From Marmoricola sp. (lineage in GTDB: Bacteria > Actinomycetota > Actinomycetes > Propionibacteriales > Nocardioidaceae), in contig JAOPYC010000133.1 in NCBI GenBank assembly GCA_025964795.1, positions 1-64,000 of the forward strand: a stretch of 64,000 bases of DNA. Reading direction: 5' to 3'. Positions 29,122-38,033 of the stretch are shown here, one piece after another. The translations under genes were made by a program, and so were the position numbers. The notes under the pieces were generated by a model. That model had not been told where the DNA came from, searched no databases, and saw only the letters and a list, made by a program, of their open reading frames with translations. How positions within the stretch are numbered: the stretch's first letter is position 1; the number at the start of each line of letters is the position of its first letter.

Positions 29122-29142
29122 GCGTCCCGCGTCGCGGCCCGC

Positions 29143-30078
29143 CTACCTCCGCGGCTGCGGCGGCATCATCACGGCGTTCAGCGCGAGCGCCTTGGAGCGG
29201 TCGCCCCTCACCTTCAGCGCCCCGGTGAGCACGCCGCGCACGGGGTTCAGCTGGCCTGTCGCGAGCCGCAGGAAGTCGGCGCCATCCATGGTGATCGTTG
29301 CGTCCCGGACCTGGCCCTCGGGAGGATCGGCCTCGATCGAGCAGGCGCCCTCCTCGATGTGCACGCAGTAGCGGTCGACCTCGCCGTCCCGGCGACCGCC
29401 GATCCGGAAGCCCACCGCGAGCTGCATGGTCCCCGCCTTGCCGGTGTCGATGAAGTCGGGGAAGCGGCGGAAGACCTCCTGCAGCACGATCGGCCGGAAG
29501 CCACCCTCCATCACCCCCTTCAGGTGCCTCGCGGACGTGGTGGCCACGGCCGTCGCCACGTCGATCGGGTCCAGCAGGGTCGGGTCGACGGCGGCGTGGT
29601 CGCTGCCCGGGACGGTGAAGACCGTGCCGACGGCCAGGGCGAGCAGCTCCTGGCCGCTGATCCCGAGCCGGTCGCCGAGGTAGAGCAGCGCGGCGTTGGA
29701 CTGCCCCGTCACGAGGCGCACGAAGTCCACGATGTCGGCGGTGATGGTCACGTCCGGGACGGCGTCCGCGTCCAGGGTCACGATGCCGTGCGCGAACCTG
29801 GCGGTGTGGCACTCGGGCCCCTTCCTCGCCCGGGTCAGCTCGAAGCGGACCACGCCGTCGATCTCTGTGAGCCGCTCGGTGTCGGCGAACTCCTCGAAGC
29901 GGTCGAGGATCGCGTCCACCGCCTCCCCGCGGAAGTGGTCGAGGTCGATGAGTCCGCGGAGCTCCTCGTCCGAGGCGTCGCGGATCATCGCGGTGATGGC
30001 CAGCACGTCGGTGGCGCAGAAGTAGGCGTTCATCTCGGCGTCTGACATGGCGGTGAAACGGTCGATCACGCTCGGCAC
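29143..30078 (-). CDS. SCP2 sterol-binding-domain protein with two repeats
   Basis: 311 residues. Two SCP2-like halves: about 70-140 (VTITADIVDFVRLVTGQSNA) and 230-305 (ATITMDGADFLRLATGQLNP). Both carry the D-x-x-DFxRLxTGQ-x-N pattern that closes SCP2 folds. Such proteins bind sterols or acyl chains. GTG 30078 has AGGAG upstream. Downstream of the DNA glycosylase gene on the same strand. Ligand unknown. Confidence 0.82.
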   Translation of the reverse strand: MPSVIDRFTAMSDAEMNAYFCATDVLAITAMIRDASDEELRGLIDLDHFRGEAVDAILDRFEEFADTERLTEIDGVVRFELTRARKGPECHTARFAHGIVTLDADAVPDVTITADIVDFVRLVTGQSNAALLYLGDRLGISGQELLALAVGTVFTVPGSDHAAVDPTLLDPIDVATAVATTSARHLKGVMEGGFRPIVLQEVFRRFPDFIDTGKAGTMQLAVGFRIGGRRDGEVDRYCVHIEEGACSIEADPPEGQVRDATITMDGADFLRLATGQLNPVRGVLTGALKVRGDRSKALALNAVMMPPQPRR

Positions 30079-30111
30079 GGGTGCTCCTGGGTCCGGGGAA
30101 CTCCGGACAGG

Positions 30112-31068
30112 CTAGTGCCCCGTTCGTCCGGGAAGGTGCGTTCTGGGGGCCATCCGCGGCCCGTGGCGCGGCCGGGCTAGTCCTGCCAGCTCCACCAGCC
30201 GCTGGACGCGGTGCCGGTGGCCGGCGTACGGCTCCAGCAGCACCGCCAGCTCGTCGTCGTCCACGGGCGTCCCGGTGAGCACGAACCCGATGTTCGCGGC
30301 GACGTGGTAGTCGCCGAAGCTCACCGAGTCGGCGTCGCCCATCGCCCGCGAGCGGGTCTCGGCGCTGGTCCAGACCCCGATGCCCGGCAGCGTGCGGACG
30401 CGGCGGTCGAACTCCTCGGGGGTCTCCCGCCCGGCGCGCTCCAGGGCGGTGGCCACCCGCGCGACCTGCTGGATCGGCCGGGACCGGCCGCCGTCGATCG
30501 GCAGCCGCAGCCACTCCCAGGAGGGGATCGCGCGCAGCTCGACCGGCGAGGGCTGGATCCACAGCCTGACCTCGGGGTCGGCTTCACCGGGCGGACCCGG
30601 GGCTCGCTCGCCGAAGCTGTGGACCAGGGCCCGGAAGGCTGCGAACGCCTCCTGCCCGGTCACCTTCTGCTCGATGATCGCCGGGACGAGTGACTCCATC
30701 ACCAGGTCGGTGGCGCCGAGCCGCCAGTGCTGGTGCCGCCGCCAGGCGTCGGCGATCGGCTTGTGCAGCGGCTCGAAGCCCGAGGGGTCGTCGTCGGCCC
30801 CGAGCATGCGCGGGAGCTGCTCGAGCACCCACTCGGCGCCACTCCCCCAGGCCTCGGCGTGTACGGTGCCCTCCTCCGGTCGCGGGAGCAGGCGCAGGGT
30901 GGTGGTCCCCTCGGGGGTGCGGATGCCGCGCCAGGTCGCCCCGTCCGTCGTACGCCGGAACGTGGGGTCGCCGCCGCCGCGACGGTGCGTGGACAGGATC
31001 GCGGCGACCGGGCACGGCCAGTCGGGACGCCAGTCGCGCACGAGGGGCTGGAGCGCGCTGCCGGGCAT
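30112..31068 (-). CDS. DNA-3-methyladenine glycosylase/AlkA-type HhH-GPD protein
   Basis: 318 residues. The HhH-GPD core is clear near residue 235: LPGIGVWTSAETRSRAMGDA followed by FGDYHVA, whose Asp is the catalytic residue of AlkA-type glycosylases. An upstream helix ESLVPAIIEQKVTGQEA matches the family. It would remove alkylated bases. TAGTCT six bases before ATG 31068 suggests a leaderless message. Divergent from the DNA ligase. Confidence 0.88.
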   Translation of the reverse strand: MPGSALQPLVRDWRPDWPCPVAAILSTHRRGGGDPTFRRTTDGATWRGIRTPEGTTTLRLLPRPEEGTVHAEAWGSGAEWVLEQLPRMLGADDDPSGFEPLHKPIADAWRRHQHWRLGATDLVMESLVPAIIEQKVTGQEAFAAFRALVHSFGERAPGPPGEADPEVRLWIQPSPVELRAIPSWEWLRLPIDGGRSRPIQQVARVATALERAGRETPEEFDRRVRTLPGIGVWTSAETRSRAMGDADSVSFGDYHVAANIGFVLTGTPVDDDELAVLLEPYAGHRHRVQRLVELAGLARPRHGPRMAPRTHLPGRTGH

Positions 31069-31074
31069 GTCCGC

Positions 31075-31102
31075 AGACTATGTCGGAGGGTGCCGACACA
31101 AT
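31075..31102. promoter_or_regulatory. divergent promoter region of glycosylase and DNA ligase
   Basis: Minus strand: TAGTCT (31080-31075) six bases before ATG 31068. Plus strand: ATGTCGGAG (31080-31088), eight bases, then CACAAT (31097-31102), seven bases before ATG 31110; the first part matches the RecA-independent damage motif TTGTCRGTG at 7 of 9 positions. TGTCGG and CCGACA form an inverted repeat. Confidence 0.45.
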
Positions 31103-31109
31103 GGGGGCC

Positions 31110-32624
31110 ATGTTGCTGGCTCGCCTCGTCGACGTCTCGGCCCAGGTGGCCGCCACCCGCTCCCGGCTGGCCAAGCGCGAGCTGATCGCCGGCCTGCTGC
31201 GCGAGGCAGCCGACTCCTCCGGAGCCGAGGACGAGATCGACATCGCCGCTTCCTACCTCTCCGGCACCCTGCGCCAGCGCCGCACCGGCCTGGGCTGGCG
31301 CGGCCTGGCCGACCTGCCCCCGCCCGCCGACGAGCCGTCGCTCGGGCTGGGTGAGGTCGACGCGACCTTGGCGGAGATCAGCGGGCTCACCGGATCGGGG
31401 TCGCAGGGCCTCCGGCGATCGGCGGTCGACGCGCTCTTCGCTCGGTTGACGAAGCCGGAGCAGGACTACCTGCGCGACCTGATCACCGGCAACGTCCGCC
31501 AGGGCGCGCTCGACTCGGTGATGCTCGACGCCGTCGCCGAGGCCGCCTCGCTGGACCTGGAGGCCGTTCGCCGCGCGGCGATGTTCAGCGCCCCGACCGG
31601 GCCGATCGCGGTGGCCGCCCTGACCGGCGGCCTGCCGGCCCTGCTCGAGTTCACCCTGCTCGTCGGCCGGCCCGTGCGACCGATGCTGGCCAGCGCGGCC
31701 GCCGATGTGCCGGCCGGCGTGGAGAAGGTGGCCGGGCCATTCGCGGTCGACACCAAGCTCGACGGCATCCGCATCCAGGTGCACAAGCACGCCGACGAGG
31801 TGCTGGTCTTCACCCGCAGCCTCGAGGAGATCGGCGGCCGGCTGCCGGAGGTGGTCGAGGCCACCCGCGCCCTGCCGGCCACCGACCTGATCCTCGACGG
31901 CGAGGCGCTGTCCCTGGACGAGACCGGCCGGCCGCGTCCCTTCCAGGACACCGCGTCGACGACGGCCACCCGCAGTGGAGCCACCGGCATCCAGCCCTTC
32001 TTCTTCGACCTGCTGCTGCACGAGGGCGACTCGTTGATCGAGGCGCCGACCAGCGAGCGGCTGGACCGGCTCGACTCCGTCGTCCCCGAGTCGCTGCGCG
32101 TACGCCGCCTGGTCACCGACTCCCCCGAGGAGGCGCAGTCCTTCTTCGGCCGGGCGGTGGCCGAGGGCCAGGAGGGCGTGATCATCAAGCGCCTCGACGC
32201 GCCGTACGACGCGGGCAGGCGGGGCTCGGCCTGGGTGAAGGTCAAGCCCCGGCACACCCTCGACCTCGTCGTCCTCGCCGTCGAGTGGGGCAGCGGCCGC
32301 CGCCAGGGCTGGCTCTCCAACATCCACCTCGGCGCCCTGGGCCCTGACGGCACGCCGGTGATGCTGGGCAAGACCTTCAAGGGGATGACCGACGAGATGC
32401 TCGCCTGGCAGACCGAGCGGTTCCTGGCCCTGGAGACCTCGCGCGAGGGTCACGTCGTACACCTTCGTCCGGAGCAGGTCGTCGAGATCGCCTTCGACGG
32501 CGTCCAACGCTCCACCCGCTACCCGGGCGGCGTCGCCTTGAGGTTCGCCCGCGTCCTCCGCTATCGCGACGACAAGCCCGCGACCGAAGCCGACTCCCTG
32601 GAGACCGTCCGCTCCTTTCTCTAG
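31110..32624 (+). CDS. lig: ATP-dependent DNA ligase
   Basis: 504 residues. N-terminal helical domain, then the nucleotidyltransferase motif DTKLDGIRIQVHK with adenylated Lys about 216, motif III TRSLEEIGGRLPE, motif IV DGEAL, motif V EGVIIKRLDAPY and AWVKVKP, then an OB domain. Comparable to mycobacterial LigB. I use ATG 31110 (MLLARLVD), matching family starts and the CACAAT box seven bases upstream; ATG 31101 overlaps that box. Likely a repair enzyme beside the NAD-dependent ligase encoded elsewhere. Confidence 0.92.
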   Translation: MLLARLVDVSAQVAATRSRLAKRELIAGLLREAADSSGAEDEIDIAASYLSGTLRQRRTGLGWRGLADLPPPADEPSLGLGEVDATLAEISGLTGSGSQGLRRSAVDALFARLTKPEQDYLRDLITGNVRQGALDSVMLDAVAEAASLDLEAVRRAAMFSAPTGPIAVAALTGGLPALLEFTLLVGRPVRPMLASAAADVPAGVEKVAGPFAVDTKLDGIRIQVHKHADEVLVFTRSLEEIGGRLPEVVEATRALPATDLILDGEALSLDETGRPRPFQDTASTTATRSGATGIQPFFFDLLLHEGDSLIEAPTSERLDRLDSVVPESLRVRRLVTDSPEEAQSFFGRAVAEGQEGVIIKRLDAPYDAGRRGSAWVKVKPRHTLDLVVLAVEWGSGRRQGWLSNIHLGALGPDGTPVMLGKTFKGMTDEMLAWQTERFLALETSREGHVVHLRPEQVVEIAFDGVQRSTRYPGGVALRFARVLRYRDDKPATEADSLETVRSFL

Positions 32625-32649
32625 CCCTGTCGGTCCGCATCCGGACACC

Positions 32650-32686
32650 CGGCACACGCGTGTGTAAACCGGAGTTGCATTACGAT
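32650..32686 (+). promoter_or_regulatory. tetR promoter and palindrome
   Basis: ACACGCGTGT, a perfect 10-base palindrome (32654-32663), lies upstream of TACGAT (32681-32686), which is six bases before ATG 32693. A GTAA-N12-TTAC inverted repeat spans most of the distance, so the TetR protein may repress itself here. Confidence 0.45.
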
Positions 32687-32692
32687 CGGGCT

Positions 32693-33367
32693 ATGACCCA
32701 GACGCGCACGACCCGGCAGCCGGCCGCTGCCCGCCGTCGCGCACGCGAGCGCGAGATCCTCAAGGCGACCCGTGAGCTGTTCGACGAGAACGGCGTGCGC
32801 GACGCGCAGATCGAGGACATCGCGCGCGCCGTCGGCGTGAACCGGGCCATCATCTACCGCCACTTCAGCGGCAAGGAGGAGCTGTTCGCGCTCACCCTGG
32901 TCAGCTACCTGGAGGACCTCGAGTCCCGGCTGGCCGCGGCGGCGACGAGCAAGCGCACGCCGATGACGCGCCTGGTCGCGGTCACGGAGGAGTTCATCGA
33001 CTTCGGGGTGGACTACCCCGCGTTCGTCGACTGCGCCCAGACGCTGATGCGTCGCCCTGGGCCGGAGCTGCTCGAGGAGATCAGCGAGAGCTCCCTGTTC
33101 CGGCTCGGCCGCGGCATCTCGGCCTGCCTGACCCAGCTCAGCGACGTGCTCGACGACGGGGTGGCCACCGGCGACTTCGCCGTCGCCGACTCCACCCTGC
33201 TGGCCAACCACATGTACGCCAGCGGCCTCGGCGCCCTCCAGCTCGCCCGCGTCGGCATGCTGATCAAGGAGTCCGCCCCCGGCATCCCCGCGATCAGCCC
33301 AGTGTCGGCAGCAGAGGTGAAGAAGTACGTCGTAGCCACAGCAGTAGCCCTGGCGACAGCCGCCTGA
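32693..33367 (+). CDS. TetR family transcriptional regulator
   Basis: 224 residues. N-terminal HTH reads VRDAQIEDIARAVGVNRAII followed by YRHFSGKEELFA, the standard TetR signature. The ligand domain has no clear hint. It stands next to a fadA2/fabG4/htdX-like set; in mycobacteria a TetR gene (Rv0238) sits in the same neighbourhood, so fatty-acid-linked control is plausible. TACGAT six bases before ATG indicates a leaderless transcript. Confidence 0.9.
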   Translation: MTQTRTTRQPAAARRRAREREILKATRELFDENGVRDAQIEDIARAVGVNRAIIYRHFSGKEELFALTLVSYLEDLESRLAAAATSKRTPMTRLVAVTEEFIDFGVDYPAFVDCAQTLMRRPGPELLEEISESSLFRLGRGISACLTQLSDVLDDGVATGDFAVADSTLLANHMYASGLGALQLARVGMLIKESAPGIPAISPVSAAEVKKYVVATAVALATAA

Positions 33368-33375
33368 AAAGCCCG

Positions 33376-33446
33376 CTGAGGCGTCGCATCTTGCGGCCAG
33401 GACATGCCTGAGGCGTCGCATCTTGCCGCAAGATGCGACGCCTCAG
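33376..33446. repeat. 32-base-period palindromic array between tetR and thiolase; possible bidirectional terminator
   Basis: The 19-mer CTGAGGCGTCGCATCTTGC occurs at 33376 and 33408, exactly 32 bases apart, and in inverted form at 33428-33446. The last two copies form a perfect 19-base-pair stem around one central base. It fills the 99-base gap of a convergent gene pair and could stop transcription from both sides. Confidence 0.75.
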
Positions 33447-33466
33447 CGTGTGTCTGTGGTTGCGGC

Positions 33467-34747
33467 CTACTTCTCTAGAATTGCGGTGACTCCCTGGCCA
33501 CCGGCGGCGCAGACGGAGATCAGGCCGCGGCCGGAGCCCTTCTCGTCGAGGATCTTGGCCAGGTTGGCCACGATCCGGCCGCCGGTGGCGGCGAAGGGGT
33601 GGCCGGCGGCGAGCGAGGAGCCGTTGACGTTCAGCTTGGACCGGTCGATCGAGCCGAGCGGGGCGTCCAGGCCCAGGCGCTCCTTGCAGAACACCGGGTC
33701 CTCCCAGGCCTTGAGCGTGGAGAGCACCTGCGAGGCGAACGCCTCGTGAATCTCGTAGTAGTCGAAGTCCTGCAGCGTCAGGCCGTTGCGCGCCAGCATC
33801 CGCGGCACGGCGTACGCCGGGGCCATCAGCAGGCCCTCGCCGCCGTGCACGAAGTCGACCGCAGCGGTCTCGGCGTCGACGAAGTAGGCCTGCACCGGGT
33901 GACCGTGCTCCTCGGCCCACTCCTCGGACGCGAGCAGCACCGCGGAGGCACCGTCGGTCAGCGGGGTGGAGTTGGCGGCGGTCATCGTGGCCGCCTCACC
34001 CTTGCCGAAGACCGGCTTGAGCTTGGCCAGCTTCTCCAGCGAGGAGTCGGCACGCAGGTTCTGGTCGCGCTCCAGGCCGTTGAACGGCGTGATCAGGTCG
34101 TCCTGGAACCCCCGGTCGTACGACGCGGCGAGGTTGTGGTGCGAGGCCACGGTCAGCTCGTCCTGCGCCTCCCGGGTGATCTGCCACTCCAGGGCGGTCA
34201 GGGCGGCGTGCTCGCCCATCGACAGCTTGGTCCGGGGCTCACCGTTCTGCGGGATCTCCAGGCCGATGTCGGTGGGCCGGATCGCGCCGAGCGCCTTGAG
34301 CCGGGAGACGGTGTCCTTCTGCTGGTTGACCTTGATCAGCTTCTTGCGCAGCCGCTCCGAGATCGCGATCGGGGCGTCGGAGGTGGTGTCCGAGCCACCG
34401 GCGACGCCGGCGTCGATCTGGCCGAGAGCGATCTTGTTCGCGATGTAGATCGCGGCCTGCAGGCCGGTGCCGCACGCCTGCTGGAGGTCGGTGGCCGGGG
34501 TCTCCGCGGCGAGCTTGGAGCCGAGCACCGACTCGCGGGTCAGGTTGAAGTCGCGGCTGTGCTTGAGCACGGCGCCGGCGACGACCTCCCCGAGCCGCTC
34601 GCCCTCCAGCCCGAACCGGGTGACGAGGCCGTCGAGCGCGGCGGTCAGCATCTCCTGGTTGGAGGCGGTGGCGTAGACGGTGTTGGAGCGGGCGAACGGG
34701 ATCCGGTTGCCGCCGAGGACGGCGACGCGGCGAGTGGTGGGCTGCAT
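33467..34747 (-). CDS. acetyl-CoA acyltransferase (thiolase), FadA2/FadI-like
   Basis: 426 residues, thiolase fold. Catalytic cysteine in QQACGTGLQA, histidine in EIHEAF and GHPFAATGGR, second cysteine in CAAGGQG. The length and the insert after SDTTSDAPIAI match FadI/FadA2-type thiolases. Divergent from the FabG4-like gene, the order seen for Rv0243/Rv0242c in mycobacteria. Would cleave or form 3-ketoacyl-CoA. Confidence 0.9.
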   Translation of the reverse strand: MQPTTRRVAVLGGNRIPFARSNTVYATASNQEMLTAALDGLVTRFGLEGERLGEVVAGAVLKHSRDFNLTRESVLGSKLAAETPATDLQQACGTGLQAAIYIANKIALGQIDAGVAGGSDTTSDAPIAISERLRKKLIKVNQQKDTVSRLKALGAIRPTDIGLEIPQNGEPRTKLSMGEHAALTALEWQITREAQDELTVASHHNLAASYDRGFQDDLITPFNGLERDQNLRADSSLEKLAKLKPVFGKGEAATMTAANSTPLTDGASAVLLASEEWAEEHGHPVQAYFVDAETAAVDFVHGGEGLLMAPAYAVPRMLARNGLTLQDFDYYEIHEAFASQVLSTLKAWEDPVFCKERLGLDAPLGSIDRSKLNVNGSSLAAGHPFAATGGRIVANLAKILDEKGSGRGLISVCAAGGQGVTAILEK

Positions 34748-34837
34748 GTGGGTGATCTGCTCCTCATCGGTGGGTGCGCGACCCTCATCTTGTCGCGCAG
34801 CGGTGCGAAAATAAACGAGGTGAGTGGCACATCACCT

Positions 34838-34873
34838 TGAATGGACACTGAGTTACACCACTCGTTACATTCA
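34838..34873. promoter_or_regulatory. nested inverted repeats in the thiolase/fabG4-like divergent promoter
   Basis: TGAATG (34838) pairs with CATTCA (34868), enclosing GAGT (34850) and ACTC (34860). The surrounding stretch is A/T-rich for this genome. A candidate operator for the nearby TetR protein. Confidence 0.35.
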
Positions 34874-34939
34874 TGACGTACCCATGAGTAGCAAGTCGTA
34901 CGATAGCCGAGCCGTGAGAAGTCAAGCAGAGGAACTCAG

Positions 34940-36277
34940 ATGACCGACCGTTACCAGTCCTTCACCGGCAGCCCGCTGGGCAAGCTGTTCGTCAAGAACC
35001 TGGGCCTGCCCAACCCCACTCCCCTGGAGCGCTGGACCGAGGGTGCCCCGGTCGTCGACGGCACCGTGGTCACCGGCGGTGACGGCCGGCTGGCCAAGTC
35101 GTTGGTCATCGCCCTGGACAACCTGGGCGTCACCAGCGTGGGCAACGCGGTCGAGGGTGAGAAGTACAAGGGCCTCGTCTTCGACGCCACCGGCATCACC
35201 GGCTCCGGTGGCCTCGTGGCCCTGGAGCAGTTCTTCACCCCGCTGATGCGCAGCCTGACCCCGAACGCCCGCGTCGTCGTGCTCGGCACGGTTCCGGAGC
35301 ACACCGGCGGCCCCGAGGAGCGGGTCGCGCAGCGGGCCCTCGAGGGCTTCACCCGCTCACTCGGCAAGGAGATCGGCAAGGGCAGCACGGTGAACCTGGT
35401 GTACGTCGCCCCCGGCGCCGAGGAGACCCTCGAGTCCACCCTCTCGTTCTTCCTCTCCCCCAAGAGCGCCTACGTCTCCGGCCAGGTCGCCCGTCTCGGC
35501 GCCACCGGCACCAGGGAGTCCGCCCCCGTGGCCGACCCGGCGAAGCCCCTGACCGGCAAGGTCGCGATCGTCACCGGGGCCTCGCGCGGCATCGGCGAGC
35601 AGATCGCCCGGGTGCTCCACCGCGACGGCGCGACCGTGCTCGGCATCGACGTCCCCCAGGCCGCCAGCGAGCTGCAGGCGCTGATGCGCGACCTCGACGG
35701 CGACCACCTCACCCTCGACATCACGGGCAAGGACGCGCCGCAGCGCATCGCCCAGCACGTCAAGACGAAGTTCGGCCAGGTGCACGCGGTCGTGCACAAC
35801 GCCGGCATCACCCGTGACAAGAAGCTCGCCAACATGGCCGAGGACCGCTGGAGCTCGGTGATCGCGGTGAACCTGACCGCGCCCGAGCGGATCACCCGCG
35901 AGCTCCTCGACCAGGACCTGATCGCCGACAACGGTCGCGTCGTCGGCGTCTCCTCGATCGCGGGCATCGCCGGCAACGTCGGCCAGACCAACTACGCCGC
36001 CTCCAAGGCCGGTGTCATCGGCCTCGTGGACGCCCTCTCCGGCGAGCTGGAGGACGGCATCACGATCAACGCCGTCGCGCCCGGCTTCATCATCACCCAG
36101 ATGACCGCCGCGGTTCCGTTCGCGACGCGTGAGGTCGGCCAGCGGATGAACGCCATGAGCCAGGGCGGCCTGCCGGTCGACGTGGCCGAGGCGATCGCGT
36201 GGTACCTCTCCCCCGGCTCGACCGCGGTCAACGGCAACGTGGTCCGCGTCTGCGGCCAGATGATGCTGGGGGCCTGA
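34940..36277 (+). CDS. 3-oxoacyl-ACP/CoA reductase, high-molecular-weight FabG (FabG4-like)
   Basis: 445 residues, nearly twice a normal FabG. A degenerate N-terminal flavodoxin-like half (to about 200) is followed by a full SDR half: VTGASRGIGEQIARVL, HNAGITRDKKLANM, catalytic YAASK. This layout is that of mycobacterial FabG4 (Rv0242c). GAGGAACTCAG precedes ATG 34940. The MaoC dehydratase follows four bases later, so reduction and dehydration are probably consecutive. Confidence 0.92.
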   Translation: MTDRYQSFTGSPLGKLFVKNLGLPNPTPLERWTEGAPVVDGTVVTGGDGRLAKSLVIALDNLGVTSVGNAVEGEKYKGLVFDATGITGSGGLVALEQFFTPLMRSLTPNARVVVLGTVPEHTGGPEERVAQRALEGFTRSLGKEIGKGSTVNLVYVAPGAEETLESTLSFFLSPKSAYVSGQVARLGATGTRESAPVADPAKPLTGKVAIVTGASRGIGEQIARVLHRDGATVLGIDVPQAASELQALMRDLDGDHLTLDITGKDAPQRIAQHVKTKFGQVHAVVHNAGITRDKKLANMAEDRWSSVIAVNLTAPERITRELLDQDLIADNGRVVGVSSIAGIAGNVGQTNYAASKAGVIGLVDALSGELEDGITINAVAPGFIITQMTAAVPFATREVGQRMNAMSQGGLPVDVAEAIAWYLSPGSTAVNGNVVRVCGQMMLGA

Positions 36278-36281
36278 CCCG

Positions 36282-37166
36282 ATGGCCGACGGCACCGACC
36301 GGATCATCGAGGGCCAGCCGAGCTCGCTGCCCACCATGCTCAAGGCGGCGCTGCCCGTGCTGCCCGGGGTGAACCTGATCCCGGGGATCCGCAAGTCGGG
36401 CAGCACGCTGCCGGACCTGACCCTGCACCGCAACGACGTGGCCGTCGACCGCGACCACGTCGCGGCGTACGCCGGGGTCTGCGGGTTCGAGCCCAGCCAG
36501 ACGCTGCCGTTCACCTACCCCCACATGCTGGCGTTCCCCCTGCACATGGGGATCATGACCGACGCGTCGTTCCCGTTCCCGGCCATCGGCACGGTGCACG
36601 TGGGCAACTCGATCACCCGGCACCGCGAGATCTCACCCGCGGAGAAGCTCAACGTGTCCGCGACCGCGACCAACCTGCGGCCGCACCCCAAGGGCCGGGT
36701 CTTCGACCTGGTCACCACCGTGACCTCCGGCGGCGAGACCGTCTGGGAGTCGACCTCGAACTACCTGCGGGTAGGCCGGGGGGACCAGGACGCGAAGGCC
36801 GTTGGCGGGCCTTTCGACCTGGTCCCCGGCACCGGCCTCGTCTGGAAGCTGCCGGCCGACCTCGGACGGCAGTACGCCTCGGTGTCCGGCGACCACAACC
36901 CGATCCACCTCTACCCGCTGACGGCCAAGGCCTTCGGCTTCCCGCGACAGATCGCCCACGGCATGTGGAGCAAGGCGCGCTGCGTGGCCGCCATGGCCAA
37001 CCGGCTACCGGCCGCAGCGACGGTCGAGGTCGAGTTCAAGAAGCCGATCTTCCTGCCCAGCAAGGTGGCCTTCGGCTCCCGGGTCGTTGACGAGGGTCTG
37101 GACTTCTCGCTCACCAAGCCCGGCGACGGCGCCCCGCACCTGCTCGGGCGCGCCCGCCGCGGCTGA
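36282..37166 (+). CDS. MaoC-like 3-hydroxyacyl dehydratase (HtdX-like)
   Basis: 294 residues, double hot-dog length. The C-terminal half has the hydratase motif SGDHNPIHLYPLTAKAFGFP, with Asp and His, followed by IAHGMWSKA. Equivalent to HtdX (Rv0241c) beside fabG4 in mycobacteria. Acts on 3-hydroxyacyl thioesters in fatty-acid synthesis or beta-oxidation-type cycles. Confidence 0.9.
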   Translation: MADGTDRIIEGQPSSLPTMLKAALPVLPGVNLIPGIRKSGSTLPDLTLHRNDVAVDRDHVAAYAGVCGFEPSQTLPFTYPHMLAFPLHMGIMTDASFPFPAIGTVHVGNSITRHREISPAEKLNVSATATNLRPHPKGRVFDLVTTVTSGGETVWESTSNYLRVGRGDQDAKAVGGPFDLVPGTGLVWKLPADLGRQYASVSGDHNPIHLYPLTAKAFGFPRQIAHGMWSKARCVAAMANRLPAAATVEVEFKKPIFLPSKVAFGSRVVDEGLDFSLTKPGDGAPHLLGRARRG

Positions 37167-37182
37167 CCTCCTGGCCGGGCTC

Positions 37183-38025
37183 CTAGGAGCGCAGCCGGAT
37201 CAGGCCCTCCTGGGCCACGCTGGCGACCAGCAGGCCGTCCTGGGAGAACACCCGCGCGATCGCGAGGCCCCGCCCGCCCGACGCCGAGGGTGAGGCCTGG
37301 TCGTAGAGCCACCACTGGTCGGCCCGGAACGGGCGGTGGAACCAGATCGAGTGGTCCAGGGACGCGACCTGCATCCCCTCGGTCTCGACGTTGCGGTCGT
37401 GCGGCGTCAGCGTCGCCGAGAGCAGCGTCATGTCGGAGGCGTAGGTGAACGCGGCGAGCTGGACGACCGGGTCGTCGGGAAGCTCACCGCTGGCCCGGAT
37501 CCACCACTGCGAGCGAGCCGCGTGGTCAGCGTCCTCCTCGGCGTCGCGAGAGCTCGGCACCGGGCGTACGTCGAGGGCGGCCCACTCCCGCAGCCAGGCG
37601 TCGTCGTACTTCGACTCGAGGTCGGGGACCGGCCCGCACTCCTCCGGCGAGGGCACCCGAGGCATCTTGTCCTGGTGCTCGAGCCCCTTCTCGGGGACCT
37701 GGAAGTTGGCGGTCAGGAAGAAGATCGGGCGTCCGTGCTGGCGGGCGGCCACGCGCCGGGTGCAGAACGAGCGGCCGTCGCGGATCTCCTCGACGTCGTA
37801 GATGATCGGCACCTTCGTGTCGCCGGGCCGCAGGAAGTAGGAGTGCAGCGAGTGGCACGCGAAGGTGCCGGGCACCGTGCGTACGGCGGCCACCAGCGAC
37901 TGGGCGAGCACCTGCCCCCCGAACACCCGTTGCATCTGGGTGTCGGGCTGGCGCCCGCGGAACAGGTTGTCCTCGATGGCCTCGAGGTCCAGCAGCTCGA
38001 CGAGCTCTTCGACGGAGGAGGGCAT
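37183..38025 (-). CDS. tesB: acyl-CoA thioesterase II
   Basis: 280 residues, two hot-dog domains. N-terminal VFGGQVLAQSLVAAVRTVP, C-terminal LDHSIWFHRPFRADQWWLYD, and the Gln-Thr-Asp type catalytic set is compatible (D at SLDHS). Hydrolyses acyl-CoA esters. Start ATG 38025 follows the PAC2 gene by eight bases. The stop lies in the 12-base palindrome at 37179-37190, facing the MaoC gene. Confidence 0.92.
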   Translation of the reverse strand: MPSSVEELVELLDLEAIEDNLFRGRQPDTQMQRVFGGQVLAQSLVAAVRTVPGTFACHSLHSYFLRPGDTKVPIIYDVEEIRDGRSFCTRRVAARQHGRPIFFLTANFQVPEKGLEHQDKMPRVPSPEECGPVPDLESKYDDAWLREWAALDVRPVPSSRDAEEDADHAARSQWWIRASGELPDDPVVQLAAFTYASDMTLLSATLTPHDRNVETEGMQVASLDHSIWFHRPFRADQWWLYDQASPSASGGRGLAIARVFSQDGLLVASVAQEGLIRLRS

Positions 38026-38033
38026 GTACGCGA

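Noticed and set aside
34940-35540. N-terminal half of the FabG-like protein as a separate or frameshifted gene
   Set aside because: The frame is continuous and a degenerate N-terminal flavodoxin-like half is normal for high-molecular-weight FabG4 proteins.
37179-37190. GCTCCTAGGAGC palindrome at the tesB stop as terminator
   Set aside because: Only 12 bases with no loop possible without losing pairs, no T-run; probably chance around a TAG stop.
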